This document shows, piece by piece, positions 38,369 through 46,929 of a stretch of DNA of 64,000 bases. The translations under genes and the position numbers were made by a program. The DNA lies in assembly GCA_900466875.1 (NCBI GenBank), contig UBNQ01000009.1, positions 62,001-126,000 of the forward strand. The letters run 5' to 3'. The stretch's first letter is position 1. Each line of letters opens with the position of its first letter. This DNA comes from Hyphomicrobiales bacterium (lineage in GTDB: Bacteria > Pseudomonadota > Alphaproteobacteria > Rhizobiales > Rhizobiaceae). The notes below the pieces were generated by a model. That model searched no databases. It was given only the letters and a program-made list of their open reading frames with translations, and was not told where the DNA came from.

Positions 38369-38629
38369 ATGACGAATCCGGATCTCGAAGCACGAATAGT
38401 CGTGCTGGAGATCGTCGCCATGACCGCGTTGGCGTTGACGCTCGATACGTCCGACAACGGCAATACCGATCAGGCCCGCGGTATCGCGGCGCTGATCCAG
38501 GACACTGTGCGACAACGATCGCGTGAGGTCGGCCTGACCAAAGCTGCACAGGAAACAGCCGATATTTATGCCGAGGAATTGCTTTCCACGGCACTGACAT
38601 CTCTTTACCCGGACAGTGGCTCCGCCTGA
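38369..38629 (+). CDS. Small helical protein of unknown function
   Basis: An 86-aa protein I do not recognise. The N terminus has a hydrophobic helix (ARIVVLEIVAMTALALTL, about 8-25). The rest is charged and helical (QARGIAALIQDTVRQRSREV, then AAQETADIYAEELLSTAL). There are no cysteines and no signal peptide cleavage site. ATG 38369 follows a G-rich stretch (CTGGGGGC); an in-frame TTG at 38327 is an alternative. It is convergent with polA, 40 nt away. Codon use resembles its neighbours, supporting a real gene. Confidence 0.55.
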   Translation: MTNPDLEARIVVLEIVAMTALALTLDTSDNGNTDQARGIAALIQDTVRQRSREVGLTKAAQETADIYAEELLSTALTSLYPDSGSA

Positions 38630-38669
38630 ACGACGTTATGTATCATCCATCACAGGAGGGCGGAGCGCA

Positions 38670-41660
38670 TCAATGCGCTTCGTCCCAGTTAGATGCAGCG
38701 CGCGCATCCACCTTGAGCGGCACTTTCATCGAAATGGCCGGCATTGCGGCCTGTTCCATGGTCGAAACGATGATCGGCATAGCTTTCTCGACGTCTGCAT
38801 CTTCCACTTCGAAGATCAGTTCGTCATGGACCTGCAGTAGCATGCGAACACGCTCCCCAAGCCCTGCCTCCGCCAGCACCAGTTCCATTTTCACCATGGC
38901 CCGGCGGATGATATCGGCTGCCGAACCCTGGATCGGCGCATTGATCGCCGCGCGTTCGTTGAAGGCGCGCATCGAGGGATTGGACGACTTGATTTCAGGA
39001 TAGTGCGCCCGGCGACCGAAGATCGTCTCCACATAACCATGCTCGCGGGCAAAGGCCTTGGTACTGTCCATATAGTCGCGAATGCCGGGGAAACGCTCGA
39101 AATACTTCTTGATGTAATCGCCTGCCTCGGAGCGTTCGATCGACAGCTGGTTGGCAAGGCCGAAGGCAGAAATGCCGTAGATGATGCCGAAATTGATCGC
39201 CTTGGCACGACGGCGGATTTCGCTCGGCATGCCTTCCACCGGCACGCCGAACATTTCGGATGCCGTCATGGCGTGGATGTCTATCCCGTCGGCAAAGGCC
39301 TGGCGCAGTTGCGGAATATCGGCCACATGGGCGAGCACACGCAGCTCGATCTGGCTGTAGTCGGCAGACAGAAGCTTGTGGCCTGGCGAGGCGATGAAGG
39401 CGGTGCGGATCTTGCGGCCTTCCGCCGTCCTTACCGGAATGTTCTGCAGGTTGGGCTCTGAGGACGACAGACGGCCGGTCGTGGTCGAGGCCAGCGAATA
39501 GGACGTGTGGACCCGCTTCGTCTCGGGATGAACATAGCCCGGCAGAGCATCCGTATAGGTCGATTTCAGCTTGGTCAGCTGGCGCCAGTCGACGATCTTG
39601 CGCGGCAGTTCGGCACCTTCGGCCGCGAGGTCTTCCAGAACCTGCGCCGAAGTCGACCACTGGCCGGTCTTGGTCTTGGATCCGCCCGGCAGACCCATTT
39701 TGCCGAACAGGATATCGCCGAGCTGCTTTGGCGAGCCGATGGTGAATTTCTCGCCGGCGAGTTCGTAGATCTCGTGCTCGAAGGCTGCGGCCTTCTGGGC
39801 CAATTCGCCGGAAAGGCGCGACAGGATCTGGCGGTCGATGGAGATGCCACGCTCTTCCATGCGCGCCAGAACTTCGACGAGAGGACGTTCCAGCCGCTCG
39901 TAGATGCGGGTAAGGCCCATTGCCGCCAGTTGCGGCTTCAGCACCATCCAGAGCCTCAGCGTCACATCAGCGTCTTCGGCGGCGTAGGTCGTGGCGCGGT
40001 CGATATCGACGAAATCGAAGGTGACGCCGCTCTTGCCCGAACCGGCAACGTCCTTGAAGGCGATCGGCTTATGATTCAGCCAGCGTTCGGACAATGTGTC
40101 CATGCCATGCGTGGTCTTGCCCGCATCAAGCACATAGGACATCAGCATCGTATCGTCATAACCCTGCACGGCGACGCCGTGGCGCTTCATGACGAGGTAG
40201 TCGAATTTCAGGTTCTGCGCGACCTTCAGGACCGACGGGTCTTCCAGCAGCGGCTTGAGGCGATCCAGCGCTTCGCGGGTCGAAAGCTGGTTCTCGGCCA
40301 TTCCGCCGCCAAGCAGATCGCCGACACCGGTCTTGTGGGTCAGCGGCACGTAGGCGGCGCGGACATCGAGCCCCGATGGATTATCGGTATTGTCGGCAAT
40401 GGCCAGCGAAAAACCGACCAGCTCGGTCTGCATCGGATCGAGCGAGTTGGTCTCGGTATCGAAGCCGACAAGACCGGTCTCGCGCGCAGCCTTGATCCAG
40501 TCGTCGAGAACGGCAGCGTCGCGGATCGTGACATATTTCGTCGTGTCGATCTTGGCATTGGCGAAGGCAGCAATCCGCGCATCGGCAAATCCGGCTGGTG
40601 TGTTGCCGTCCGCGGACTGAGCAGCCGTTCCCTTGGCAGAAAGCGTCGGAGCGGCAACGGCCGCCGCCTCGCCATCGACGGGCGTTCCGGCATCAAGATC
40701 CGGCCCTCTTGCCTCGGCGCCCCATTCCACCTCGATCGTGGCAGGCTCGATGGCATTGGCATCGCAATCGCAGGTCGTTGCAACGCGGCGGGTCAGCGTG
40801 CCGAATTCCATGGCCTTGAGGAATGCGACCAGCTTCGGTCCATCCTGCGGCTCGAGGAAAAGTGCGTCGAGATCAGGGTCCAGAGGCACATCGGTTCTAA
40901 GTTCCACCAGTTGGCGGGACAGGCGCGCGAGGTCAGCGTTGGCGATAATATTTTCGCGGCGTTTGACCTGCTTGATCTCGCCAGCGCGTTCAAGAAGCGA
41001 ATCGAGATCGCCGAACTCTTCCAGAAGCTGGGCCGCAGTCTTCGGGCCGATGCCGGGAATTCCTGGAACGTTGTCGACCGAGTCACCCACCAGCGCCTGG
41101 AGATCGATCATCTTTTCCGGCGGCACACCCCATTTTTCGACGACTTCCGGAATGCCGATCTGCTTGTCCTTCATGCTGTCATACATGTGGACCATCGACG
41201 TCACGAGCTGCATCAGATCCTTGTCGGAGGACACGATCGTGACATCGGCGCCGGTCGCTTCCGCCTGGCGGGCGTAGGTGGCGATGATATCGTCCGCCTC
41301 AAAACCTTCGGTCTCGATGCAGGGCAGGTTGAAGGCGCGGGTGGCCTGGCGGATCAGGCCGAATTGCGGAACGAGCTCTTCCGGCGGGGCAGAGCGGTTT
41401 GCCTTGTAGGCGTCGTAAAGATCCTTGCGGAAGGTCTTTGACGAATAATCGAAAATGACGGCGAAATGAGTGGGCGTCACGCCGACCGAGGTATCGCGCG
41501 CATCGGTCAGAAGCTTCCACAGCATATTGCAAAAACCGGAGACTGCGCCGACCGGCAGACCATCGGATTTTCGGGTCAGCGGCGGCAGCGCGTGAAACGC
41601 GCGGAAGATGAAACCAGAACCGTCGACTAGGAAGAGGTGATCGCCTTTTTTCATGGGCAT
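38670..41660 (-). CDS. polA: DNA polymerase I
   Basis: A 996-aa PolA with all three domains. The 5'-3' exonuclease is N-terminal (FLVDGSGFIFRAFHALPP, DKDLMQLV, GVPPEKMIDLQALVGDSVDN). The 3'-5' proofreading domain begins near 395 (GFDTETNSLDP) and keeps its acidic residues. The polymerase domain has motif A DYSQIELRVLAHV near 767 and motif C QVHDELIFEV near 943. ATG 41660 (or 41654) is preferred because the family begins at MKKGDHLFLVDG; the upstream extension to 41783 is spurious. It acts in Okazaki-fragment processing and repair. Confidence 0.96.
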   Translation of the reverse strand: MPMKKGDHLFLVDGSGFIFRAFHALPPLTRKSDGLPVGAVSGFCNMLWKLLTDARDTSVGVTPTHFAVIFDYSSKTFRKDLYDAYKANRSAPPEELVPQFGLIRQATRAFNLPCIETEGFEADDIIATYARQAEATGADVTIVSSDKDLMQLVTSMVHMYDSMKDKQIGIPEVVEKWGVPPEKMIDLQALVGDSVDNVPGIPGIGPKTAAQLLEEFGDLDSLLERAGEIKQVKRRENIIANADLARLSRQLVELRTDVPLDPDLDALFLEPQDGPKLVAFLKAMEFGTLTRRVATTCDCDANAIEPATIEVEWGAEARGPDLDAGTPVDGEAAAVAAPTLSAKGTAAQSADGNTPAGFADARIAAFANAKIDTTKYVTIRDAAVLDDWIKAARETGLVGFDTETNSLDPMQTELVGFSLAIADNTDNPSGLDVRAAYVPLTHKTGVGDLLGGGMAENQLSTREALDRLKPLLEDPSVLKVAQNLKFDYLVMKRHGVAVQGYDDTMLMSYVLDAGKTTHGMDTLSERWLNHKPIAFKDVAGSGKSGVTFDFVDIDRATTYAAEDADVTLRLWMVLKPQLAAMGLTRIYERLERPLVEVLARMEERGISIDRQILSRLSGELAQKAAAFEHEIYELAGEKFTIGSPKQLGDILFGKMGLPGGSKTKTGQWSTSAQVLEDLAAEGAELPRKIVDWRQLTKLKSTYTDALPGYVHPETKRVHTSYSLASTTTGRLSSSEPNLQNIPVRTAEGRKIRTAFIASPGHKLLSADYSQIELRVLAHVADIPQLRQAFADGIDIHAMTASEMFGVPVEGMPSEIRRRAKAINFGIIYGISAFGLANQLSIERSEAGDYIKKYFERFPGIRDYMDSTKAFAREHGYVETIFGRRAHYPEIKSSNPSMRAFNERAAINAPIQGSAADIIRRAMVKMELVLAEAGLGERVRMLLQVHDELIFEVEDADVEKAMPIIVSTMEQAAMPAISMKVPLKVDARAASNWDEAH

Positions 41661-41799
41661 GGAATAGCGTGACACAGGTTCGGCGTCCACGAAAACTTGT
41701 CGAGAACCAGACTGCGAGACCGCCTTCCACCTTACCGAATTGTAATCTGGCTTTCCCTTGAAAAGCCGCAATCCGCCCCTCATTTCAAGCTTACCGGCG

Positions 41800-41935
41800 A
41801 TTGATAACGCCGCAGTCTGGCAGTAGGCCCGTCCCCCGCCTCACCAGACCGGACAAAGACCTATCCCCCTCTCCGGGTCTTTGTCCTTCTATAAGAAACG
41901 CCACGGCTGTCCCCTCCCAGCCGTGGCGTTTTGTT
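41800..41935 (+). ncRNA. abcR: AbcR-type trans-acting small RNA (alpha-r15 family)
   Basis: Three hairpins lie in a row on the plus strand of the polA-marR gap. SL1 is GTCTGG/CCAGAC (41815-41849) with a C-rich loop. SL2 is a perfect 11-bp stem GGACAAAGACC/GGTCTTTGTCC (41851-41886) with loop TATCCCCCTCTCCG. The terminator is a perfect 14-bp stem (41896-41931) with loop TCCCCTCC and a TTTTG tail. No plus-strand gene lies upstream for it to terminate. C/U-rich anti-Shine-Dalgarno loops and the polA-MarR location match the Sinorhizobium AbcR1/AbcR2 locus. AbcRs are Hfq-dependent repressors of ABC-transporter mRNAs. The 5' end is approximate. Confidence 0.82.
41896..41934 (+). terminator. Rho-independent terminator of the AbcR-like sRNA
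   Basis: AAACGCCACGGCTG and CAGCCGTGGCGTTT pair perfectly over 14 bp around an 8-nt loop and run into TTTTG. It is the strongest intrinsic terminator in the window. Confidence 0.88.
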
Positions 41936-42067
41936 TGCGGATGGTTCAATTTTCGGCACGCATCTTGCCAATCCTCCGCCTCTGCCCCAATCTCATAAAT
42001 GCATTGCCTGATATCGATTATCGTCTGCCAGCATAGCTGGTTCCCCGGGAAACTGACGGCGGAGGCC

Positions 42068-42499
42068 ATGGGATTCGATCGCTCGCAGTCGGCTACCTAT
42101 CTGGCCGGTCAGCTCGCCAGGGTGTTTTCACGATCGCTGCAGAAGCGGGCGGCGTCACTCGGCTTTTCTCCCGGCCAGTTTCCCGTGCTGCTCGAGCTCT
42201 GGCAGGAAGACGGGCTGACCCAGAAACAGCTTCTGGACAAGCTCGAAGTGGAGCAGGCCACACTTGCCAATACGCTTTCGCGGATGGAGCGTGACGGGTT
42301 GATTGCACGCACGCCGCATCCGAGCGACAAACGCGCGCAGATCATCACCCTGACAGAACTCGGCAGATCACTTGAAACGAGTGCCGTCGATGCCGCCGCC
42401 GAGGCCGACAGCGCATTGTTTTCCGGCTTTCGTTCGTTCGAGCGGGAGCTGATGATGGAGTATATGCGCCTCATCATCGGCAACAGTCGAAAGGCCTAA
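42068..42499 (+). CDS. MarR-family transcriptional regulator
   Basis: A 143-aa winged-helix regulator. LGFSPGQFPVLLELWQEDGL, LTQKQLLDKLEVEQATLANTL (recognition helix region, about residues 58-78) and the wing RTPHPSDKRAQIITLTELG identify MarR. ATG 42068 has GGAGG 2-7 nt upstream; the longer open frame reaches into the sRNA flank. Targets are unknown. The same gene type follows AbcR in other rhizobia. Confidence 0.9.
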   Translation: MGFDRSQSATYLAGQLARVFSRSLQKRAASLGFSPGQFPVLLELWQEDGLTQKQLLDKLEVEQATLANTLSRMERDGLIARTPHPSDKRAQIITLTELGRSLETSAVDAAAEADSALFSGFRSFERELMMEYMRLIIGNSRKA

Positions 42500-42633
42500 A
42501 CATTACGCCCTGCACGCTGCCTGCCTGAAGTGCGGACAGAATTTGCCATTGTGCCGCCCTGCCCTTGCTTGCTAACAGTTCAGGGCAAGCTGGCCGCCCG
42601 CGTGTGCGACCGCTCCAAGACAAGGTGATTTCC

Positions 42634-44025
42634 ATGACCGATATTTCCGCCGTTCTCGATCGCGCCGACCAGAACCTTTCTGACAGCATCGACCGCCTCT
42701 TTTCGCTGGTCCGCATCCAGTCCATCTCCACCGATCCGGCCTACAAGGCCGAGTGCCGCAAGGCTGCCGAATGGCTGGTCAGCGAGCTGGAAGGCATCGG
42801 TTTCGACGCCTCGGTGCGTGACACGGCCGGCCACCCGATGGTCGTTGCCCATCATGCCGGCGCGACCGCAGACGCCCCACATGTGCTTTTTTACGGTCAT
42901 TACGACGTGCAGCCGGTCGATCCGATCGAGCTTTGGGAAGACTCACCGTTCGAACCGAAGATCAAGGAAATCTCGCCCGGCCGTAAGGTTCTGACCGGCC
43001 GTGGTACCGCTGATGACAAGGGCCAGTTGATGACCTTCGTCGAGGCCTGCCGCGCCTATAAGGAGATCAACGGCTCGCTGCCGATCCGCGTCACCATCCT
43101 GTTCGAAGGCGAAGAGGAATCCGGTTCGCCTTCGCTGAAGCCTTTTCTCGATGCCAATGCCGCCGAGCTGAAGGCCGAATACGCGCTGGTCTGCGATACC
43201 GGCATGTGGGACGGCGATACGCCGGCGATCGCTGCGGCGCTTCGTGGCCTGGTCGGCGAAGAGATCGTCATCAAGGCTGCCGATCGCGACCTGCATTCGG
43301 GCCTGTTCGGCGGGGCTGCCGCCAATCCGATCCATATCCTCACCGGCATTCTTGCCGGCCTGCATGACGAAACCGGCCGCGTGACGCTTGAAGGTTTTTA
43401 TGAGGGCGTCGAAGAGACGCCGACGAATATCAAGGAAGGCTGGGAGACGCTCGGACGCAATTCCGAAAGTTTTCTCGGCGGCGTCGGCCTGTCCATTCCG
43501 TCCGGCGAAAAAGGCCGTTCGGTGCTGGAACTCACCTGGGCACGCCCGACGGCCGAAGTGAACGGCATTACCGGTGGCTATACCGGCGAAGGTTTTAAAA
43601 CGGTGATCGCGGCGCAGGCTTCGGCCAAGGTCTCGTTCCGCCTCGTCGGAGATCAGAACCCGGCGAAGATCCGTGAAGCATTTCGCGCCTATGTGCGCTC
43701 GAAGATTCCCGGCGACTGCACCGTAGAATTCCATGAGCACGGCGCATCGCCTGCGATTCAGCTTTCTTATGATTCTCCTGAGCTGACTAAGGCAAAGGCT
43801 GCGCTTTCGGAAGAATGGAAGAACCCGGCCGTGATCATCGGCATGGGCGGCTCGATCCCGATCGTCGGCGATTTCCAGAAGCAGCTCGGCATGGATTCTC
43901 TGCTGGTCGGCTTCGGCCTCGTCGATGACCGTATTCACTCGCCGAACGAGAAGTATGACCTCAAATCCTACCACAAGGGCATTCGCTCCTGGGCACGGAT
44001 CATGACGGCGTTGGCTGCGAAGTAG
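42634..44025 (+). CDS. M20-family metallopeptidase (dipeptidase)
   Basis: A 463-aa cytoplasmic M20 dipeptidase/amidohydrolase. The metal site shows VLFYGHYDVQPVDP near 88, RGTADDKGQLM near 126, the catalytic Glu pair in ILFEGEEESGSPS near 158 and CDTGMWDGDTPA near 188. The dimerisation domain carries GGAAANPIH near 225. ATG 42634 follows CAAGGTG at usual spacing. It could process imported peptides; the exact substrate is unknown. The next feature is the repeat in front of cobG. Confidence 0.9.
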   Translation: MTDISAVLDRADQNLSDSIDRLFSLVRIQSISTDPAYKAECRKAAEWLVSELEGIGFDASVRDTAGHPMVVAHHAGATADAPHVLFYGHYDVQPVDPIELWEDSPFEPKIKEISPGRKVLTGRGTADDKGQLMTFVEACRAYKEINGSLPIRVTILFEGEEESGSPSLKPFLDANAAELKAEYALVCDTGMWDGDTPAIAAALRGLVGEEIVIKAADRDLHSGLFGGAAANPIHILTGILAGLHDETGRVTLEGFYEGVEETPTNIKEGWETLGRNSESFLGGVGLSIPSGEKGRSVLELTWARPTAEVNGITGGYTGEGFKTVIAAQASAKVSFRLVGDQNPAKIREAFRAYVRSKIPGDCTVEFHEHGASPAIQLSYDSPELTKAKAALSEEWKNPAVIIGMGGSIPIVGDFQKQLGMDSLLVGFGLVDDRIHSPNEKYDLKSYHKGIRSWARIMTALAAK

Positions 44026-44035
44026 GGTTCGCTGT

Positions 44036-44140
44036 ACGTCATCCTCGCCCTCGGGTTTAACCCAAGGGTGTCCCGAGGATATTCACGTTGAGGCTGAGTT
44101 GAACGACAGTAGATGCTCGGGACAAGCCCGAGCATGACGA
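44036..44140. repeat. Inverted-repeat element that supplies the 5' end of truncated cobG
   Basis: ACGTCATCCTCG at the left and CGAGCATGACGA at the right are imperfect terminal inverted repeats. Inner segments GTGTCCCGAGGAT and ATGCTCGGGACA also pair across the element. This wording is typical of a dispersed intergenic repeat in rhizobia. The ATG at 44134 lies inside its right end. Confidence 0.75.
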
Positions 44141-44790
44141 CCCAAGTGAAGCTTGCGGCCTCTCCTTTCCACCTGTTCGCGCTTTCCGACGGTCTCCATG
44201 CAGTTGGCATCGGGCCGGCCTTTGGGCAGGCGAAAGCGGAAAACCTGATCGCGCTCTGCGGTGAAGCAGCTCGCCTGGGAATAAAATCCGTAAAGCCGGC
44301 CCTTGACCACTCGCTGCTTTTCTTCGGCAACGTGCTCGCCTGCCGAGACTTGAGGGATTTTGCCGGAAACAACGGGTTCGTCACGTTCGCCACCGACCCG
44401 CGCGGCCATATCGCCGCCTGCTCCGGAAGTCCGGCCTGTAATTCGGCGACGATTGCAACCCATGAGATTGCCGCGCAGGCTGCCGCCGAATGCGGTGATT
44501 TGCTCGACGGCTCGTTCAAGCTGCATGTGACCGGCTGCCCCAAGGGCTGCGCCCATCCGCAACCGGCAGCTCTTGCGCTTTGCGGCACCGCGGATCGTGT
44601 TTCTCTGATTGCGCAGGGAAAAGCTGCAGACGAACCCTTTGCTTTCGCAAGCTTTGCCGATACCAACGCCTCGCTTCGCCGGCTGGCCGATCTTGTCAGA
44701 TCGGAAAGAAGGCCAAGCGAAAACTCAGCCGCCTGCCTTGCCCGGATCGGTTCCGACCGGCTGGCAGCGGCAGCCACAGGACGATCATGA
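44134..44790 (+). pseudogene. cobG: 5'-truncated cobG (precorrin-3B synthase), C-terminal half only
   Basis: CobG is a sirohaem/iron-sulphur oxygenase of aerobic corrin synthesis, normally about 450 aa. Here 218 aa remain. The second ferredoxin-like domain (FHLFALSDGLHAVGIGPAFG) is present, and the cluster cysteines CSGSPAC (Cx5C) and CPKGC (Cx3C) are intact. The first half, with the other ferredoxin-like and haem-binding regions, is absent. Upstream there is only the repeat element and the M20 gene stop, with no room for the missing part. The body is otherwise open and coupled to cobH by ATGA, so loss may be recent. Function is unlikely unless the half-protein acts alone. Confidence 0.85.
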
Positions 44791-45416
44791 CCCACTACGA
44801 CTATATCCGCGTCGGCGATGCGATTTATGAAAAGTCATTCGCGATCATTCGCGCGGAGGCCGATCTTTCCGCCTTCACCGAAGAACAAGCCGATATCGCG
44901 GTGCGCATGATCCATGCCTGCGGGCTGGTCGAGGCAGCGGAACATTTCCGCTTCTCCCACGATTTTGTCGAGGCGGCGCGCGGAGCGCTGAAGGCGGGCA
45001 AGCCAATCTATTGCGACGCCGAGATGGTGGCGCATGGCGTGACCCGTACGCGGCTTCCGGCGGAGAACCAGGTGATCTGCGCCCTGCGCGACAGCCGTAC
45101 GGTGGAGCTGGCAAGAACCATCGGCAACACCCGTTCGGCTGCCGCCCTCGACCTGTGGGACGAGCTGGAAGGGTCGGTCGTGGCGATCGGCAACGCACCG
45201 ACAGCGCTGTTCCGGCTTCTGGAAATGCTGGATGCCGGCGCACCGCGTCCGGCTGCCATCATCGGCATGCCGGTCGGTTTTGTCGGCGCGATGGAAAGCA
45301 AGGAAGCATTGATGGGATCCATCCACGACATTCCCTATGCCGTGGTGCGCGGCCGCATGGGCGGTTCGGCGATGACGGCCGCAGCCGTCAACGCGCTTGC
45401 GAGGGCCGGACTGTGA
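44787..45416 (+). CDS. cobH: Precorrin-8X methylmutase
   Basis: CobH moves a methyl group from C11 to C12 to make hydrogenobyrinate. The 209-aa protein has the catalytic His H43 in VRMIHACGLVEA, a DAEMVAHGVTRTRLP segment near 74-88, and the glycine-rich PAAIIGMPVGFVGAMESKE near 160. All family residues I can recognise are present. It overlaps cobG and cobI by 4 nt each. Confidence 0.95.
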   Translation: MTHYDYIRVGDAIYEKSFAIIRAEADLSAFTEEQADIAVRMIHACGLVEAAEHFRFSHDFVEAARGALKAGKPIYCDAEMVAHGVTRTRLPAENQVICALRDSRTVELARTIGNTRSAAALDLWDELEGSVVAIGNAPTALFRLLEMLDAGAPRPAAIIGMPVGFVGAMESKEALMGSIHDIPYAVVRGRMGGSAMTAAAVNALARAGL

Positions 45417-46168
45417 ACACCGTTATCGCTAAGGGTAAGCTCACCGGCGTCGGCACGGGTCCGGGCGATCCGGAACTGCTGACGCTGAAGGCCGTGCGCG
45501 CCATCAGCGAGGCCGATGTAATCGCCTTCTTCTGCAAGAAGGGATCGACCGGCAATGGCCGCGCCATCGTCGAGGCGCATATCCGCCCCGGCACGATCGA
45601 ACTGCCGCTCGTTTATCCCGTCACGATCGAGACGCACAAGGATGAGGCGGACTACAAGAACCCGATCAACGATTTCTTCGATCGCTCGGCAGAGGAAATC
45701 GCCGCCTATCTCGACGCCGGCAAGACTGTTGCCGTGCTGAGCGAGGGCGATCCGCTGTTCTATGGCTCCTACATGCACCTGCATCTCCGGCTGAAGGATC
45801 GTTATCAGGCCGATGTGATTGCAGGCGTTACCGCCATGTCCGGTTGCTGGTCGATGACCGGCCTGCCGCTGGTGCAGGGCGACGACATATTGAGCGTGCT
45901 GCCCGGCACGCTGTCGGAAGAAAAGCTCGCCGAGCGGCTCGCAGTTACGGATGGTGCCGTGATTATGAAGGTTGGCCGTAACCTGCCGAAAATCCGCCGT
46001 GCGCTCGCATCTGTCGGAAAGCTTTCCGGCGCGCTTTATGTCGAGCGCGGCACCATGGCGAACGGCGCCGCGGAGCGGCTGGAAACACGCGACGAGAGCC
46101 CGGCGCCCTACTTTTCTATCGTGCTTGTTCCCGGCTGGACAACCAGGCCGCAAGGGGAACCGAAATGA
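45413..46168 (+). CDS. cobI: Precorrin-2 C20-methyltransferase
   Basis: CobI methylates precorrin-2 at C20 with S-adenosylmethionine. The 251-aa protein is of the tetrapyrrole methylase family, with the first SAM loop GVGTGPGDPELLTLKAVRAI at the start and VAVLSEGDPLFYGSYMH near 105. GTG 45413 is the start because it overlaps the cobH stop (GTGA). The frame is open upstream only as a shadow of cobH. It overlaps cobJ by 4 nt. Confidence 0.94.
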   Translation: MNTVIAKGKLTGVGTGPGDPELLTLKAVRAISEADVIAFFCKKGSTGNGRAIVEAHIRPGTIELPLVYPVTIETHKDEADYKNPINDFFDRSAEEIAAYLDAGKTVAVLSEGDPLFYGSYMHLHLRLKDRYQADVIAGVTAMSGCWSMTGLPLVQGDDILSVLPGTLSEEKLAERLAVTDGAVIMKVGRNLPKIRRALASVGKLSGALYVERGTMANGAAERLETRDESPAPYFSIVLVPGWTTRPQGEPK

Positions 46169-46929
46169 CCGGGGCGCTGATCGTTGTCGGCCTCGGTCCC
46201 GGCAATCCGGACCAGATGACGCCTGAGGCACTGGCCGCAGTTACGGCATCGACCGACTTTTTCGGCTATTTTCCGTATATCGACCGCCTGAACCTCAGGG
46301 CAGACCAGCGCCGGCACGCCTCCGACAACCGCGAGGAACTGGCGCGCGCAAGAGCGGCGCTGGAAATGGCGGCGCAAGGCGGCAAGGTCTGTGTCGTCTC
46401 CGGCGGCGATCCGGGCGTGTTTGCGATGGCGGCAGCCGTCTGCGAGGCGATCGACGAAGGTCCGGATGAATGGCGGGAGATCGAATTATCCGTCGTGCCG
46501 GGCGTCACCGCAATGCTGGCCGTCGCGGCCAAGGCCGGTGCGCCGCTTGGGCATGATTTCTGCGCCATTTCGCTGTCGAACAACCTGAAACCCTGGGCGA
46601 TCATAGAAAAGCGTCTTGTGGCCGCCGCAGAGGCCGGTTTCGTCATGGCCTTCTACAACCCGATCAGCAAGGCACGCCCGCACCAGCTGGGTGAGGCTTT
46701 CGACATTCTGCGCGCCAACCTTCCCGGCTCCGTTCCGGTGATTTTCGGCCGCGCGGCGGGACGGCCCGACGAAGCGATCCGCATCGTGCCGCTGTCAGAA
46801 GCGCAAGGCGCGATGGCCGATATGGCGACCTGCGTGATCGTCGGCACCGCCGAGACCCGGTTGATCGCGCGGACCGGACAGAACCCGATCGTCTATTCGC
46901 CGCGTTTTTTGGCGGAGAGCTCCCAGTGA
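46165..46929 (+). CDS. cobJ: Precorrin-3B C17-methyltransferase
   Basis: CobJ methylates C17 and contracts the ring of precorrin-3B. In the 254-aa product the SAM loops are VVGLGPGNPDQMTPEAL at the start and VVSGGDPGVFAMAAAV near 78, and AFYNPISKARPHQL near 165 is a CobJ signature. Its substrate, precorrin-3B, is made by CobG, which is truncated here. The 3' end overlaps the cobK 3' end (opposite strand) by 37 nt. Confidence 0.94.
   Translation: MTGALIVVGLGPGNPDQMTPEALAAVTASTDFFGYFPYIDRLNLRADQRRHASDNREELARARAALEMAAQGGKVCVVSGGDPGVFAMAAAVCEAIDEGPDEWREIELSVVPGVTAMLAVAAKAGAPLGHDFCAISLSNNLKPWAIIEKRLVAAAEAGFVMAFYNPISKARPHQLGEAFDILRANLPGSVPVIFGRAAGRPDEAIRIVPLSEAQGAMADMATCVIVGTAETRLIARTGQNPIVYSPRFLAESSQ

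Noticed and set aside
39507..41441. Plus-strand frame of 644 aa opposite polA
   Set aside because: It is a shadow of polA, with no recognisable domain or ribosome binding site.
41661..41783. N-terminal extension of PolA by 41 residues
   Set aside because: The PolA family begins at MKKGDHLF, and the extension is unlike any PolA sequence.
41936..42067. A second AbcR copy after the first
   Set aside because: There is a small CCAGC/GCTGG hairpin and C-rich pieces, but no terminator and no SL2-like stem.
44026..44133. The missing N-terminal half of CobG in another frame
   Set aside because: Only 108 bp are available, filled by the inverted-repeat element. A frameshift cannot explain the loss.
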